A stretch of 14,396 bases of DNA from CAVLCC01 sp963624975 (GCA_963624975.1 CAVFRF010000088.1:1-14396), one strand, 5' to 3'; counted from the first letter of the stretch, positions 1 to 6,875 are shown. A program made the numbers and translations. The notes: generated from the letters alone by a model not told the origin.

Positions 1-55
1 GACCGGCGACTTCTGCAGCGAAGCGAAGCCTGAGCCGGTACGATATACCCCGCGG
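1..55 (+). repeat. Structured palindromic repeat, copy A (cut by window edge)
   Basis: This is the right-hand part of the long hairpin element seen in full at 6328-6429, 6985-7086 and 7113-7191. Visible are the stem ACCGGC (2-7) / GCCGGT (34-39), the conserved internal-loop strands GACTT (8-12) and CCTGA (29-33), and an inner hairpin with a GAA loop (13-28). The right outer arm ends in TATACCCCGC as in copy D; its left partner lies outside the window. Against the other copies the second stem pair has changed from A-T to C-G on both sides, and the inner hairpin differs in sequence but still folds. It sits just 3' of the leftward MFS gene. Function is unknown. Confidence 0.7.
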
Positions 56-101
56 CGGCGCCCCCGGCGAGTGTCAGCAAGTGCCCCGTGCGGGGCCACG
101 G

Positions 102-1400
102 CTATTCCGGCAGGCTCTCCTTCGAATCGCCGTCGGGCTGCAGCGAGGCGAACGCCGCGTGCCTGTTGCGGTCGCGCAAGCCGGCCACCACGGTGAGCAC
201 TGCAGCGATCACGCAGCATGCTCCAACGTAGGGGATCACCGGCGTGTACGTCTGCGCTCCTATGAGCGTTTGCACCAGCGTCACGAAGTAGGTGCTGAGG
301 AACGACCCCACCGCGAACGCCACGCTCAGCAGCGACGTGACGAACGACATGTTGCGCTGCGGGAAAACCATCGCCGAGTAGCTGTAGTAGAAGGGCACCG
401 ACAGTCCGAACGCGATGCCGATGAAGCTGTAGCACACCATGAACCACAGGAGGCCCGGGGTGCCGTCGAACACCAGCATCAGTCCGAAGTACGCGATGGC
501 CTGGGCGCAGAAGCACACCGTGATGGTGAAGCGCTTGGCACGGGCGAACAGCGGTGCGAACACGAAGAATCCCATCACCGCACCCAGCACGCCCTTGATG
601 GCGCCCAGCATTCCGTTGAGGTACGACGGAATCACGAAGTTCTCGGCCAGGTAGATGCTGTACTCGTACATGATCGCGCCATAGAAGATGTTGCAGGCCA
701 CGAACGAGACGAAGAGTGCCACGAGCGTCGACTTCTTGAAGACCTTGCCGTCGCTGCCAGCAGAAGCAGCCGGCACCGAAGCGCCCTCGCCCTCGCCAGC
801 AGCCGCTTCGTCGCGAGCCTTCTCGGGCGGCGTGTGCGGAAGGCACATCACCATCAGCACCCAGATGGGCACGCCGAGCAGGTACTCGAAGAAGATCGTC
901 TGCCAGCCGAACATCAGCAGAGCGCCCGAGATCACCATCATCACCGCGCCGATACCCGCCATCGAACCATCGATCCATCCGATGTACTTGGTGCGGAGCT
1001 TGTCGTCGTCGTGGTATATCTCGATTACCAGCGCCATGGCAGTGGGCATCACCAGTCCCATGAAGAACCCCGTGATACCGCGCATCACCGCCACGTAGGT
1101 CGCGTCGTTCACCAGCCCGGTGCAGGTAGCCACCACGGTGAACGCGCCGAACCCCACGACGATGATCGTCTTCTTGGAGAAGTGCCGCATGAGCAACGGC
1201 GCCGACAGCGACCCCACGATGAGCACGATCTGCGAGCCCGATGCGATGAAGTTGGTCACCAGCGCCGAAGCGTCCGCAAAGTTGGTGAAGATGTCGGCGT
1301 AGGCGGGAATCACCACAACGTCGGCCATATAGCTGAAGTTTGAGAGCATGAGCGCAACTATGCCCAGCATCGATAACCGCTTCTTGGTCTTCTCCGTCAT
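102..1400 (-). CDS. Major facilitator superfamily transporter (distal gene of the UroD operon)
   Basis: A 432-residue integral membrane protein with about 12 hydrophobic segments. A charged, Ala/Gly/Glu-rich central loop at about residues 188-224 separates two six-helix halves, which is the MFS layout. The start is the ATG at 1400, preceded by AGGAGG with a 7-nt spacer. Residues 50-91 (NFIASGSQIV..., LLMRHFSKKT, FTVVA) align closely with residues 49-90 of the other MFS gene at 2626-3828, so the two are paralogues. It lies 61 bp downstream of the UroD-like gene and is probably cotranscribed with it. Family membership is clear. The substrate cannot be read from sequence; co-occurrence suggests import of a methylated or aromatic substrate, or export of its product. 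Confidence 0.9.
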   Translation of the reverse strand: MTEKTKKRLSMLGIVALMLSNFSYMADVVVIPAYADIFTNFADASALVTNFIASGSQIVLIVGSLSAPLLMRHFSKKTIIVVGFGAFTVVATCTGLVNDATYVAVMRGITGFFMGLVMPTAMALVIEIYHDDDKLRTKYIGWIDGSMAGIGAVMMVISGALLMFGWQTIFFEYLLGVPIWVLMVMCLPHTPPEKARDEAAAGEGEGASVPAASAGSDGKVFKKSTLVALFVSFVACNIFYGAIMYEYSIYLAENFVIPSYLNGMLGAIKGVLGAVMGFFVFAPLFARAKRFTITVCFCAQAIAYFGLMLVFDGTPGLLWFMVCYSFIGIAFGLSVPFYYSYSAMVFPQRNMSFVTSLLSVAFAVGSFLSTYFVTLVQTLIGAQTYTPVIPYVGACCVIAAVLTVVAGLRDRNRHAAFASLQPDGDSKESLPE

Positions 1401-1461
1401 GATGATTCCTCCTGTCGCAATTCTAGTCCACGCATCTCGACGACTTTCCGAGTGCCCTCTC

Positions 1462-2577
1462 CTACAGCCCCTTCTTCTCGTTGAGCCTGATGCGCGAGTA
1501 GCGGTAGATCTCGGCCCAGTACACGTTGGTCACGGGCGCGGCGGCGTAGTACGGCTCGATGATGATGGGGTTCTCCCATGCCAGCACCTTGTCGACGAAG
1601 GCGCGGGCAGCAGCGCGCTGCTCGTCGTCGGACGCACCGGCTTCGGGCACCTCCGGCGGCACGTGCATCACGAATCCGGGGTACTTGGGCACTAGCGTCT
1701 CGAAGTCCATCACCGGCTGGCACTCGTGCATCTCGAAGCCCGCGGCCATGAAGTTGGGGATGAAGTCGTCCACCTTGCCGCAGCTGTGCACCTCGGGTAC
1801 GAGGTCGAGGCTGCGGATGTGGTCGTTGACCTTCCGCATATACGGCACGATCATCTCGTCCACCACTTCCTGCGAGAAGAAGCGTCCGCGCTGGTGGCCC
1901 CAGTCGTCGTGCACGCACACCGAGTCCAGCGTGCCCGGGAACACCTCGACGTACTTGTCGATGAGCATGATGTAGAGGTCGGCGAGCTTGTCGAACAGGT
2001 CCTTGACGGCATCTTGCTGGTCGGGGTCGATGATGGCCACGGCCGCCTCCTCGAAGTCCATGAAGGAGATGAGGCGCTCGAAGAACCCGGTGCAGATCAC
2101 AGGCTGCCAGAAGTAGTCTTTCTCGACTTCCTCGTTGGAGTTGGCCTTGCAGCCCTCCCAGTCCCAGGAGTCGATGACTTCCCTGGTGGGGAACACGATC
2201 TTGTCGTACCACTCCTCGGCATCCTCGAGCGTGGGGTTGCCGGGGCGCACGGTGGATCCGCCGATTTCGGGCTCGTACTCCCACAGGATGCCGAACATGT
2301 CGCGTCCGCCCAGCTCATCGGCAGAGAGCTTCGCGTCGGAGACGTTGCCCTTGGCGGGGTTGTCGGGCACGCACTGCGGGTAGAGGTAGTGGTAGTCGTT
2401 GGTGGAGGGCAGCCACAGCTGGTCGCCGGTGAGGCAGCGCCACAGGTTCTCGGCAGGGGTGATCGGGGTGTTGAGAACCTCGAGCTCCTGGCCGAACACG
2501 AAGCGCTTGCCCAGAACCTCCATCTCGTTTTCGGAGAAGGGGATGCGCTCGGTGCTCTTCATCTTTTCTCTGGTCAT
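1462..2577 (-). CDS. Uroporphyrinogen decarboxylase (URO-D) family protein, MtaA/corrinoid-methyltransferase-like
   Basis: A 371-residue soluble protein of the URO-D superfamily. It looks like the methyltransferase branch (MtaA/MtbA/CmuA-type methylcorrinoid enzymes) rather than a haem-pathway HemE. Seen: HDDWGHQRGRFFS at about 223-235, the equivalent of the family's (G)DD-G-QRG region, and HSCGK at 264-268, matching the His-X-Cys zinc-binding motif of MtaA-type enzymes. The distal Cys that normally completes the zinc site in a C-terminal PGCG-like segment is not seen; that stretch reads IIIEPYYAAAPVTN and there is no Cys after C286. HEC at 284-286 might substitute. The start is the ATG at 2577 with AGGAG 8 nt upstream; ATG 2562 is an alternative. 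It lies between two paralogous MFS genes, and no corrinoid-protein gene is present in the window. Likely a cytoplasmic methyl-transfer or demethylation function; the substrate is unknown. Confidence 0.85.
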   Translation of the reverse strand: MTREKMKSTERIPFSENEMEVLGKRFVFGQELEVLNTPITPAENLWRCLTGDQLWLPSTNDYHYLYPQCVPDNPAKGNVSDAKLSADELGGRDMFGILWEYEPEIGGSTVRPGNPTLEDAEEWYDKIVFPTREVIDSWDWEGCKANSNEEVEKDYFWQPVICTGFFERLISFMDFEEAAVAIIDPDQQDAVKDLFDKLADLYIMLIDKYVEVFPGTLDSVCVHDDWGHQRGRFFSQEVVDEMIVPYMRKVNDHIRSLDLVPEVHSCGKVDDFIPNFMAAGFEMHECQPVMDFETLVPKYPGFVMHVPPEVPEAGASDDEQRAAARAFVDKVLAWENPIIIEPYYAAAPVTNVYWAEIYRYSRIRLNEKKGL

Positions 2578-2625
2578 TCTTGAAACTCCTGTTACTTGCG
2601 ATTTATAACCTACAGCTAGGCGAAG

Positions 2626-3828
2626 CTATGCAGCCTGCTTCTTCTCGACACGCGACACCGCGAACTCCACTACGGCGATGCCAACCATCGCGATGGCTGC
2701 GACGACCCAGGTGGGGGTCACAAGCTCGGTGCCCATCACGCCCATGATCCAGGTGGCGTAGTAGGTCGAAACGAACGAACCCAGGCCGTACACGGCGGTG
2801 GTGATGGCGGTTGCGTCGTCGGTGCGGGTGGTGGGCACGATCTCGAAGCCATGCGAGTACGCGTAGGAGAACGAGATCTTGTAGCAGCATCCGGCCAGCG
2901 TCATGAGCACCAGCACGTTGAACTGCGAGGGCCAGATCACCAGCACGATCATGCATACTGCTGCGATGAGGCACGAAACGGTGTTGGTCTGACGGCCCAG
3001 CTTGCCCGAAATCCAGCCGTATGCGAAGCAGATGAGGAAGCCCACGATCGACTTGACGGCGGCTGCGGTACCGGAGAACGATGCGTCGCCCAGCGCGTTC
3101 TCGGTGATATAGGACGACAGGAAGTACAGCACGGTGGCGCCGAACACCACGTTGAGCACGAACCAGCAGATCTCCATGACCCAGAAGCGCCAGCCCAGCG
3201 ACTCCTTGGTGGCCGCCTTGGCAGTCTGCGCGCTGGCCTCGTCGTCGGCGCCGGCAGGCTTGATGCTGGGAACGAACAGGATGATGAACACCAGCATGGG
3301 GATTGCCAGCCAGTAGATGTTCCACACCGAGGTCCAGCCAAAGGCCACGGCCATCCAGCCACCGGCGTAGCTGAACACCATGCCCACGAGGCTCAGGGCG
3401 GCGTTGTAGTATCCGGTGATCTTGGCGCGGGTCTGGCCGTCTTCGTAGAGGTCGGCGATCATCGACACGGCAACCACGTTGAGCACGCCGGCGCCGAGTC
3501 CCACGAGCGCGCGCATGGCCGCGATGTAGGTGGGGTCGACGACCGCGATGCCGCCCACGGCACCGACGGTAAAGATCACGCCGCTAACGATGAGCAGCGT
3601 CTTCTTGTTGACCTTGCGCATCAGCAGCGTGGTGAGCACCGATGCCAGCACGATGATGATCTGGGGTCCCGACACGATGAAGTTCACCAGGTTCATCTGG
3701 TCTCCGAAGTTCTTGTACAGGTCGGAGATGATGGGGATGATGGCCAGGTCGACCATCACGGCCACGCTTGTGAACATGATCGCGATGAGGCAAAGCACGC
3801 GCTTCGTCTTCGACATTTCGAGTTTCAT
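2626..3828 (-). CDS. Major facilitator superfamily transporter (first gene of the UroD operon)
   Basis: A 400-residue membrane protein with about 12 hydrophobic helices and a hydrophilic central loop at about residues 188-212. The open frame continues upstream to 4119, but the start is set at ATG 3828 (MKLEMSKTKR) because a strong GGAGGAGG lies 4-5 nt upstream and the upstream extension is hydrophilic and not transporter-like. ATG 3816 (MSKTKR) is a weaker alternative. The first-half motif region LLMRKVNKKT (69-78) replaces the usual MFS motif A and is shared with the MFS paralogue at 102-1400. It is followed after 48 bp by the UroD-like gene and heads a three-gene leftward operon, divergent from the PucR-type regulator. 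Expression is probably controlled from the inverted-repeat cluster upstream. Substrate unknown. Confidence 0.9.
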   Translation of the reverse strand: MKLEMSKTKRVLCLIAIMFTSVAVMVDLAIIPIISDLYKNFGDQMNLVNFIVSGPQIIIVLASVLTTLLMRKVNKKTLLIVSGVIFTVGAVGGIAVVDPTYIAAMRALVGLGAGVLNVVAVSMIADLYEDGQTRAKITGYYNAALSLVGMVFSYAGGWMAVAFGWTSVWNIYWLAIPMLVFIILFVPSIKPAGADDEASAQTAKAATKESLGWRFWVMEICWFVLNVVFGATVLYFLSSYITENALGDASFSGTAAAVKSIVGFLICFAYGWISGKLGRQTNTVSCLIAAVCMIVLVIWPSQFNVLVLMTLAGCCYKISFSYAYSHGFEIVPTTRTDDATAITTAVYGLGSFVSTYYATWIMGVMGTELVTPTWVVAAIAMVGIAVVEFAVSRVEKKQAA

Positions 3829-4068
3829 GGAGCCTCCTCCTTTGTCTTCTTGCCTCCATTTGCAAACTCTCGTTCTTGCGAGCAGCATCGGCGCCGAGTT
3901 GCGAAGGTTGGGGCCGCCGCACGCCGTCAGGTCTCGTCGCACGTCGCCTCTCCCCTTCTCCAACAGCGGGCTTCGTCTGGTTGTCGTGCAACTTGTTGCC
4001 TCGAATCTTGTTTTGCTGTTGTGCTGTTTACCAACTCTAAAATACTTCGAATTGGCTCGCAGCTCTTT
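3829..4068 (-). other. Presumed 5' leader of the MFS-UroD-MFS operon; no gene seen
   Basis: This stretch lies between the candidate operator/promoter region and the MFS start at 3828. The left part (3895-3990) is GC-rich and the right part (3990-4060) is AT-rich. On the - strand a TATTTT (4044-4039) could be a -10 with no good -35, as in an activator-dependent promoter; that would give a leader of about 200 nt. I see no convincing coding capacity, known riboswitch core or terminator here. A small CTCG/CGAG hairpin lies near 3868-3881. Confidence 0.35.
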
Positions 4069-4115
4069 CAAGGCAAAAGCTACCCAGACCCAAGGCACAC
4101 CTGTTTTGCCTTGGG
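4069..4115. promoter_or_regulatory. Three-box CAAGGCA operator candidate
   Basis: CAAGGCA occurs in direct orientation at 4069-4075 and 4091-4097, a 22-bp period (about two helical turns), and inverted as TGCCTTG at 4107-4113. The second and third copies form a perfect 9-bp inverted repeat, CCCAAGGCA (4089-4097) / TGCCTTGGG (4107-4115). The first and third form a perfect 10-bp one, CAAGGCAAAA (4069-4078) / TTTTGCCTTG (4104-4113). The region lies between the divergent regulator and the MFS operon and just upstream of a TATTTT on the - strand. That spacing would suit an activator of the operon. Binding by the adjacent PucR-type protein is inferred. Confidence 0.5.
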
Positions 4116-4150
4116 ACACTCGCTGTTTATGCAGTTAACTCGGGATATGC

Positions 4151-4160
4151 TGTTCGAACA
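4151..4160. promoter_or_regulatory. Perfect 10-bp palindrome TGTTCGAACA
   Basis: A perfect palindrome in the divergent intergenic region, just upstream of the candidate regulator promoter. It is operator-like by position and symmetry; no binding protein can be assigned from sequence. Confidence 0.3.
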
Positions 4161-4163
4161 ACT

Positions 4164-4202
4164 TAGATTCTAGGAGGTGGACACCAAGAACGTAAGAATC
4201 TA
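4164..4202. promoter_or_regulatory. Inverted repeat TAGATTCT...AGAATCTA around the regulator -35
   Basis: Perfect 8-bp arms at 4164-4171 and 4195-4202 are separated by 23 nt. The loop contains a GGTG (4176-4179) / CACC (4182-4185) hairpin. The arms bracket the candidate -35 and its spacer, so the repeat could be an operator for autoregulation of the PucR-type gene. Inference from position only. Confidence 0.35.
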
Positions 4203-4206
4203 TAGT
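4178..4206 (+). promoter_or_regulatory. Sigma70-type promoter of the PucR-family regulator
   Basis: TGGACA (4178-4183) matches TTGACA at 5 of 6 positions. A 17-nt spacer follows, then TATAGT (4201-4206), which matches TATAAT at 5 of 6. Transcription would start near 4213, giving a leader of about 82 nt before the GTG start at 4295. This is the best promoter match seen upstream of the regulator. Confidence 0.55.
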
Positions 4207-4226
4207 GTATAAAAAGTCCGCGTCGG

Positions 4227-4247
4227 GTATGTATATTTTATACATAC
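4227..4247. promoter_or_regulatory. Perfect 9-bp inverted repeat in the regulator leader
   Basis: GTATGTATA (4227-4235) and TATACATAC (4239-4247) are exact reverse complements with a 3-nt TTT spacer. The site lies about 15-35 nt after the predicted transcription start and upstream of the Shine-Dalgarno at 4284-4289. It could be an operator for autorepression, or an AT-rich leader hairpin with a very tight loop. The operator reading is favoured by the symmetry and short spacer. Confidence 0.5.
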
Positions 4248-4294
4248 GCATTTTTGCTCGCAGCATGTTGGACAGACGGATATAGGAGGTCTGC

Positions 4295-5983
4295 GTGAAT
4301 CTCAATCTTCGCATCATCGCCGAGGAGCTTGCGCCGCTCGAGTCGGAGGGGTTCTACGCCGACGACGTGTACACGCTGGGATGCACCTACCCGCTGCGCT
4401 ACCGGGAGGGCATGCAGCTGGAGATCGGCCCGGCATACATCGCGCTGGCCGAGGAGATTTCCGCGCAGGCAGCCAAGCACGCATCTGCCTCGGGGCGCTC
4501 CGCCACCGGAAGTGGCAACACAAGCGGCGGCGGCAGCGGCAACGCAGGCAACTCTGCGCAAGGCTCGCTCAACATCATCTGCATCGGAGAGGCTCCGGCG
4601 CAGCTGCGCAACGACAGCATCAACCTGCTGCAGCTTCCGCCCGAGACCTCGCCCCAAGACGTGGTCGAGCGGCTGCAGCGCATCTTCTACCGCTACTATC
4701 GTTGGGAAAGCGAGGTGCGGCAGATCATCCAGGACAAGCTACCGCTGAGGCAGATCGCCGTCGTGTCGCAGGACATCGTGCGCAACCCGATGCTGTGCTC
4801 GCTGCACGGCTTCAAGTGCATCTTCCACAACGCCGACTCGCTGCGCGCCGAGTCCAAGCAGAGCTACGAGGAGTACTGCAGGTCCTACACGGGTTCGGGC
4901 GAGCTGCTCGAGGAGAACGCGTTTCCCTCGCTCGACGTGATCAACGATGCCATCTCCGACCCGGCATGGGCGCTGGTGGCCGAGAACGCCGACCCCGTGA
5001 TCTACCCCGGCGGCAAGTACGGCTACCCGTCGCTGTGCTACAACATCGGTCCCGACGACCACAAGTTCGGCCGCCTGGTGTTCGACGGCATGCAGCACGA
5101 GTTCACTAGCCGCGACTATGCGATCATCAAGGTGCTGGGCGACATGCTGGGCAAGGCCATCCTGCTCAACGCCCCGATGAACAGCACGCCGGGCAGCAAC
5201 CTGAGCGAGGTGCTGCGCAAGCTGCTCCAGCACAAGCTGGTAGACGAGACCGAGATTCGAGCGGAGCTGGCCTCCATGGGCTGGGACGTTTTCGACCACT
5301 ACTTCCTGACCGTGCTCACCTCGCAGGCCTTCGCCCGCGACGTGCAGACGCTCAGCGCCATCGCCAACGGCCTGATCCAGCAGCTTCCCAACACGCATGT
5401 GAGCATGTTCGAGGAGAGGCTGGTGTGCATCGTCAACCTCACCAAATCGGAGCGCAGCCAGAGCCAGTTCATGGAGTACGCGCTGCCGATCCTGCGCGAC
5501 AACTTCCTGATAGGCGGGATAAGCCTGCCGTTCGACGACCTCAAAGACATCTACGACTACTACGGACAGGCCGACTGCGCGCTCAAGATGGGAAGCGCAA
5601 TGGATCCCACGTCGTGGTTCTACATGTACGACAGCTACATGCTCGACGACATGTGCGAGCGCATCGTGCGCCGGGGCACTCCCGAAGCGCTGGCGCCGCG
5701 CGGGCTGCGAAGGCTGCGCGCCTACGACGAAACCCACGAGAACAACCTGGTGCCGCTGCTGCAAGCGTACCTGGAGTGCGGCGGCAACATCGCCGAGACG
5801 TCGCGGCGGCTCTTCATCCACCGCAACACATGCCTGTACCGTCTGCGCCGCATCAACGAGGTGGGCGGCATCGACCTAGACGACTCCCGCCAGCGCCTGG
5901 AGCTGTCGATGGTATTCGCGGTGGAGGATTACTGCGAGAAGTACGGTGCGAGCAGTGCCGGCGCCACCGATTCAAGTTCTTAG
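4295..5983 (+). CDS. PucR/CdaR-type transcriptional regulator
   Basis: A 562-residue cytoplasmic DNA-binding regulator. The GTG start at 4295 is chosen because TAGGAGG ends 5 nt upstream. Residues 91-150 resemble the N-terminal region of PucR-family regulators (LLQLPPETS..., QRIFYRYYRWESEV). About 150-290 is a GAF-like sensory segment, and about 300-440 matches the degenerate GGDEF-like middle domain of the family. Residues 486-550 are the PucR-type C-terminal helix-turn-helix, with GGNIAETSRRLFIHRNTCLYR as the recognisable core. A Gly/Ser/Ala/Asn-rich stretch at about 63-90 interrupts the N-terminal domain and looks like a flexible linker. It is divergent from the MFS-UroD-MFS operon and probably controls it, most often as a ligand-responsive activator in this family. 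The ligand is unknown. Confidence 0.88.
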   Translation: MNLNLRIIAEELAPLESEGFYADDVYTLGCTYPLRYREGMQLEIGPAYIALAEEISAQAAKHASASGRSATGSGNTSGGGSGNAGNSAQGSLNIICIGEAPAQLRNDSINLLQLPPETSPQDVVERLQRIFYRYYRWESEVRQIIQDKLPLRQIAVVSQDIVRNPMLCSLHGFKCIFHNADSLRAESKQSYEEYCRSYTGSGELLEENAFPSLDVINDAISDPAWALVAENADPVIYPGGKYGYPSLCYNIGPDDHKFGRLVFDGMQHEFTSRDYAIIKVLGDMLGKAILLNAPMNSTPGSNLSEVLRKLLQHKLVDETEIRAELASMGWDVFDHYFLTVLTSQAFARDVQTLSAIANGLIQQLPNTHVSMFEERLVCIVNLTKSERSQSQFMEYALPILRDNFLIGGISLPFDDLKDIYDYYGQADCALKMGSAMDPTSWFYMYDSYMLDDMCERIVRRGTPEALAPRGLRRLRAYDETHENNLVPLLQAYLECGGNIAETSRRLFIHRNTCLYRLRRINEVGGIDLDDSRQRLELSMVFAVEDYCEKYGASSAGATDSSS

Positions 5984-6009
5984 AATTTCGAACAACGAAG
6001 GCCGATGCT

Positions 6010-6036
6010 GCAAAATTGCGTCTGTCGCAAATTTTG
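6010..6036 (+). repeat. AT-rich hairpin repeat, copy 1
   Basis: CAAAATTGCG (6011-6020) pairs with CGCAAATTTTG (6026-6036), with one bulged A and a TCTGT loop. It lies 27 bp after the regulator stop codon. It matches 6062-6088 at 24 of 27 positions. It could act as a weak terminator for the regulator, but there is no T-run directly after it. Confidence 0.55.
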
Positions 6037-6061
6037 AAGAGGAATTTGGCCCTTTTGCGTT

Positions 6062-6088
6062 GCAAATTTGCGTCTGTTGCAAATTCTG
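6062..6088 (+). repeat. AT-rich hairpin repeat, copy 2
   Basis: A second copy of the 6010-6036 repeat, 52 bp further on. AATTTGC (6065-6071) pairs with GCAAATT (6079-6085) around a loop containing the same TCTGT. The copies differ at three positions. Function unknown; possibly a miniature repeat family or tandem protein sites. Confidence 0.55.
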
Positions 6089-6245
6089 CGGACGCGCGAG
6101 CTTTTCACAGAGCCAAGTGACTAGGTCTAAAGCAAAAAAGTACTCAAATATTGGTAATTTTGACCTTCTTTGCTTCCAGATAGGGGAAAGCTACGGGATT
6201 TCATGAATTTGAATGGTTTAAAGATTATATAAAACTTGCACTAGC
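6089..6245. other. AT-rich intergenic stretch without a recognisable gene
   Basis: Base composition drops sharply relative to the neighbouring genes, with many A and T runs. Short open frames here lack a ribosome binding site and family resemblance. TATA-like strings near 6225-6233 have no partner -35 at proper spacing. I see no defined feature. Confidence 0.4.
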
Positions 6246-6290
6246 CGCAAATTTGTCACACGATTCTACAGATTTGCGTTTTTCGTAAAT
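6246..6290 (+). repeat. Two mutually exclusive AT-rich hairpins
   Basis: CGCAAATTTGT (6246-6256) can pair with ACAGATTTGCG (6268-6278), 11 bp including one U-G pair. Alternatively ATTTGCG (6272-6278) can pair with CGTAAAT (6284-6290) around a TTTTT loop. Both use 6272-6278, so only one can form at a time. The arms are the same GCAAATTTG word as the repeats at 6010-6088. A switch or attenuator role is speculative; degenerate copies of one repeat are equally likely. Confidence 0.4.
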
Positions 6291-6327
6291 TCGATGAAGA
6301 GCAATCTTGCGGCACATCTCGCAGAGA

Positions 6328-6429
6328 TGCCGGCGCCCCGTGCGAGGTGTATCGGAACGGCGACTTCTGGCTGAAAGCCCAGCCTGAGCCGTTCTGATGC
6401 ATCTCGCGCGGGGCCTGCCAGGGAGAGTT
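6328..6429 (+). repeat. Structured palindromic repeat, copy B
   Basis: 102 bp, matching copy C (6985-7086) at 100 of 102 positions. A 27-bp stem, 6335-6361 with 6388-6414, contains no mismatch if G-U pairs are allowed (four of them on the + strand). It is followed by a 5x5 internal loop GACTT/CCTGA, then an inner hairpin with a GAA loop. The internal loop starts with G-A and A-G next to the C-G closing pair, as in tandem sheared pairs. It lies immediately 3' of the leftward zinc-ribbon gene, whose stop is at 6435. It is not a canonical terminator because it lacks a T-run. Confidence 0.8.
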
Positions 6430-6434
6430 TCGAG

Positions 6435-6875
6435 CTAACGTTCCTTCTTGGAGCAGAGCAGCAGGATTCCGCCAACCAGACTTACGAACAGCAGCGTGCA
6501 GACGCCGAAGCACACCGTGTTGTCCTTGGTGCCCTTGTAGATGCCCCAGCTGTGAACCGTCATGGGTATCATCCAAGCAAGCGGGATAATCGCAAACGCG
6601 CCAATGATGGTAGAAATCAGGTTGAAGATGAAAGCCGCCATCCTAAGGTTGGTGTCGGTCTGGCTCATCTGCTGCGGGTAGGGGGTGCCCTGGACATAAG
6701 GCTGCTGGCCCGGAACGCCCTGGCCGTAGGGGTTGCTCGCATTCTGCGGATATGGCGTCGTGTTCACGGGCGCGCCCTGCGGTGCAGCAGCAGTCGCAGG
6801 TGCCATAGCGGCGCCGCAGTTCTGGCAGAACGCCGAGCCGTCGGAGTTGTCGCTTCCGCAATTGGGGCAAAACAT
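6435..6875 (-). CDS. Small zinc-ribbon membrane protein
   Basis: 146 residues. The N-terminus carries a zinc ribbon with CPNC (C3, C6) and CQNC (C17, C20). A Pro/Gln/Tyr/Asn-rich linker at 25-70 contains repeated PYPQ and YGQG/YVQG-like words. Two hydrophobic segments follow at about 79-104 and 119-141, with a KKER tail. The membrane part resembles the small two-helix module of many bacterial zinc-ribbon proteins (CD225/DUF4870-like); the exact family is uncertain. The start is the ATG at 6875 with AAGGAG 7 nt upstream. It is a single gene flanked on both sides by near-identical 102-bp repeats. Likely a membrane protein with a cytoplasmic metal-binding knuckle; function unknown. Confidence 0.85.
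   Translation of the reverse strand: MFCPNCGSDNSDGSAFCQNCGAAMAPATAAAPQGAPVNTTPYPQNASNPYGQGVPGQQPYVQGTPYPQQMSQTDTNLRMAAFIFNLISTIIGAFAIIPLAWMIPMTVHSWGIYKGTKDNTVCFGVCTLLFVSLVGGILLLCSKKER

Noticed and set aside
81..1343. Long + strand open frame opposite the MFS gene, His/Arg/Glu-rich
   Set aside because: It is the antisense shadow of a GC-rich gene, with no ribosome binding site and biased composition. Similar shadows at 1726-2583, 2851-4173, 4739-5821, 7877-9964, 9765-10997 and 11021-12124 were rejected for the same reason.
3915..3945. GAGACCTG on the - strand, reminiscent of a cobalamin-riboswitch B12 box, in the leader of a possibly corrinoid-related operon
   Set aside because: The rest of the riboswitch core (GGGAA, GCCACTG and GGGAAGG elements in order and spacing) cannot be found, so chance is more likely.
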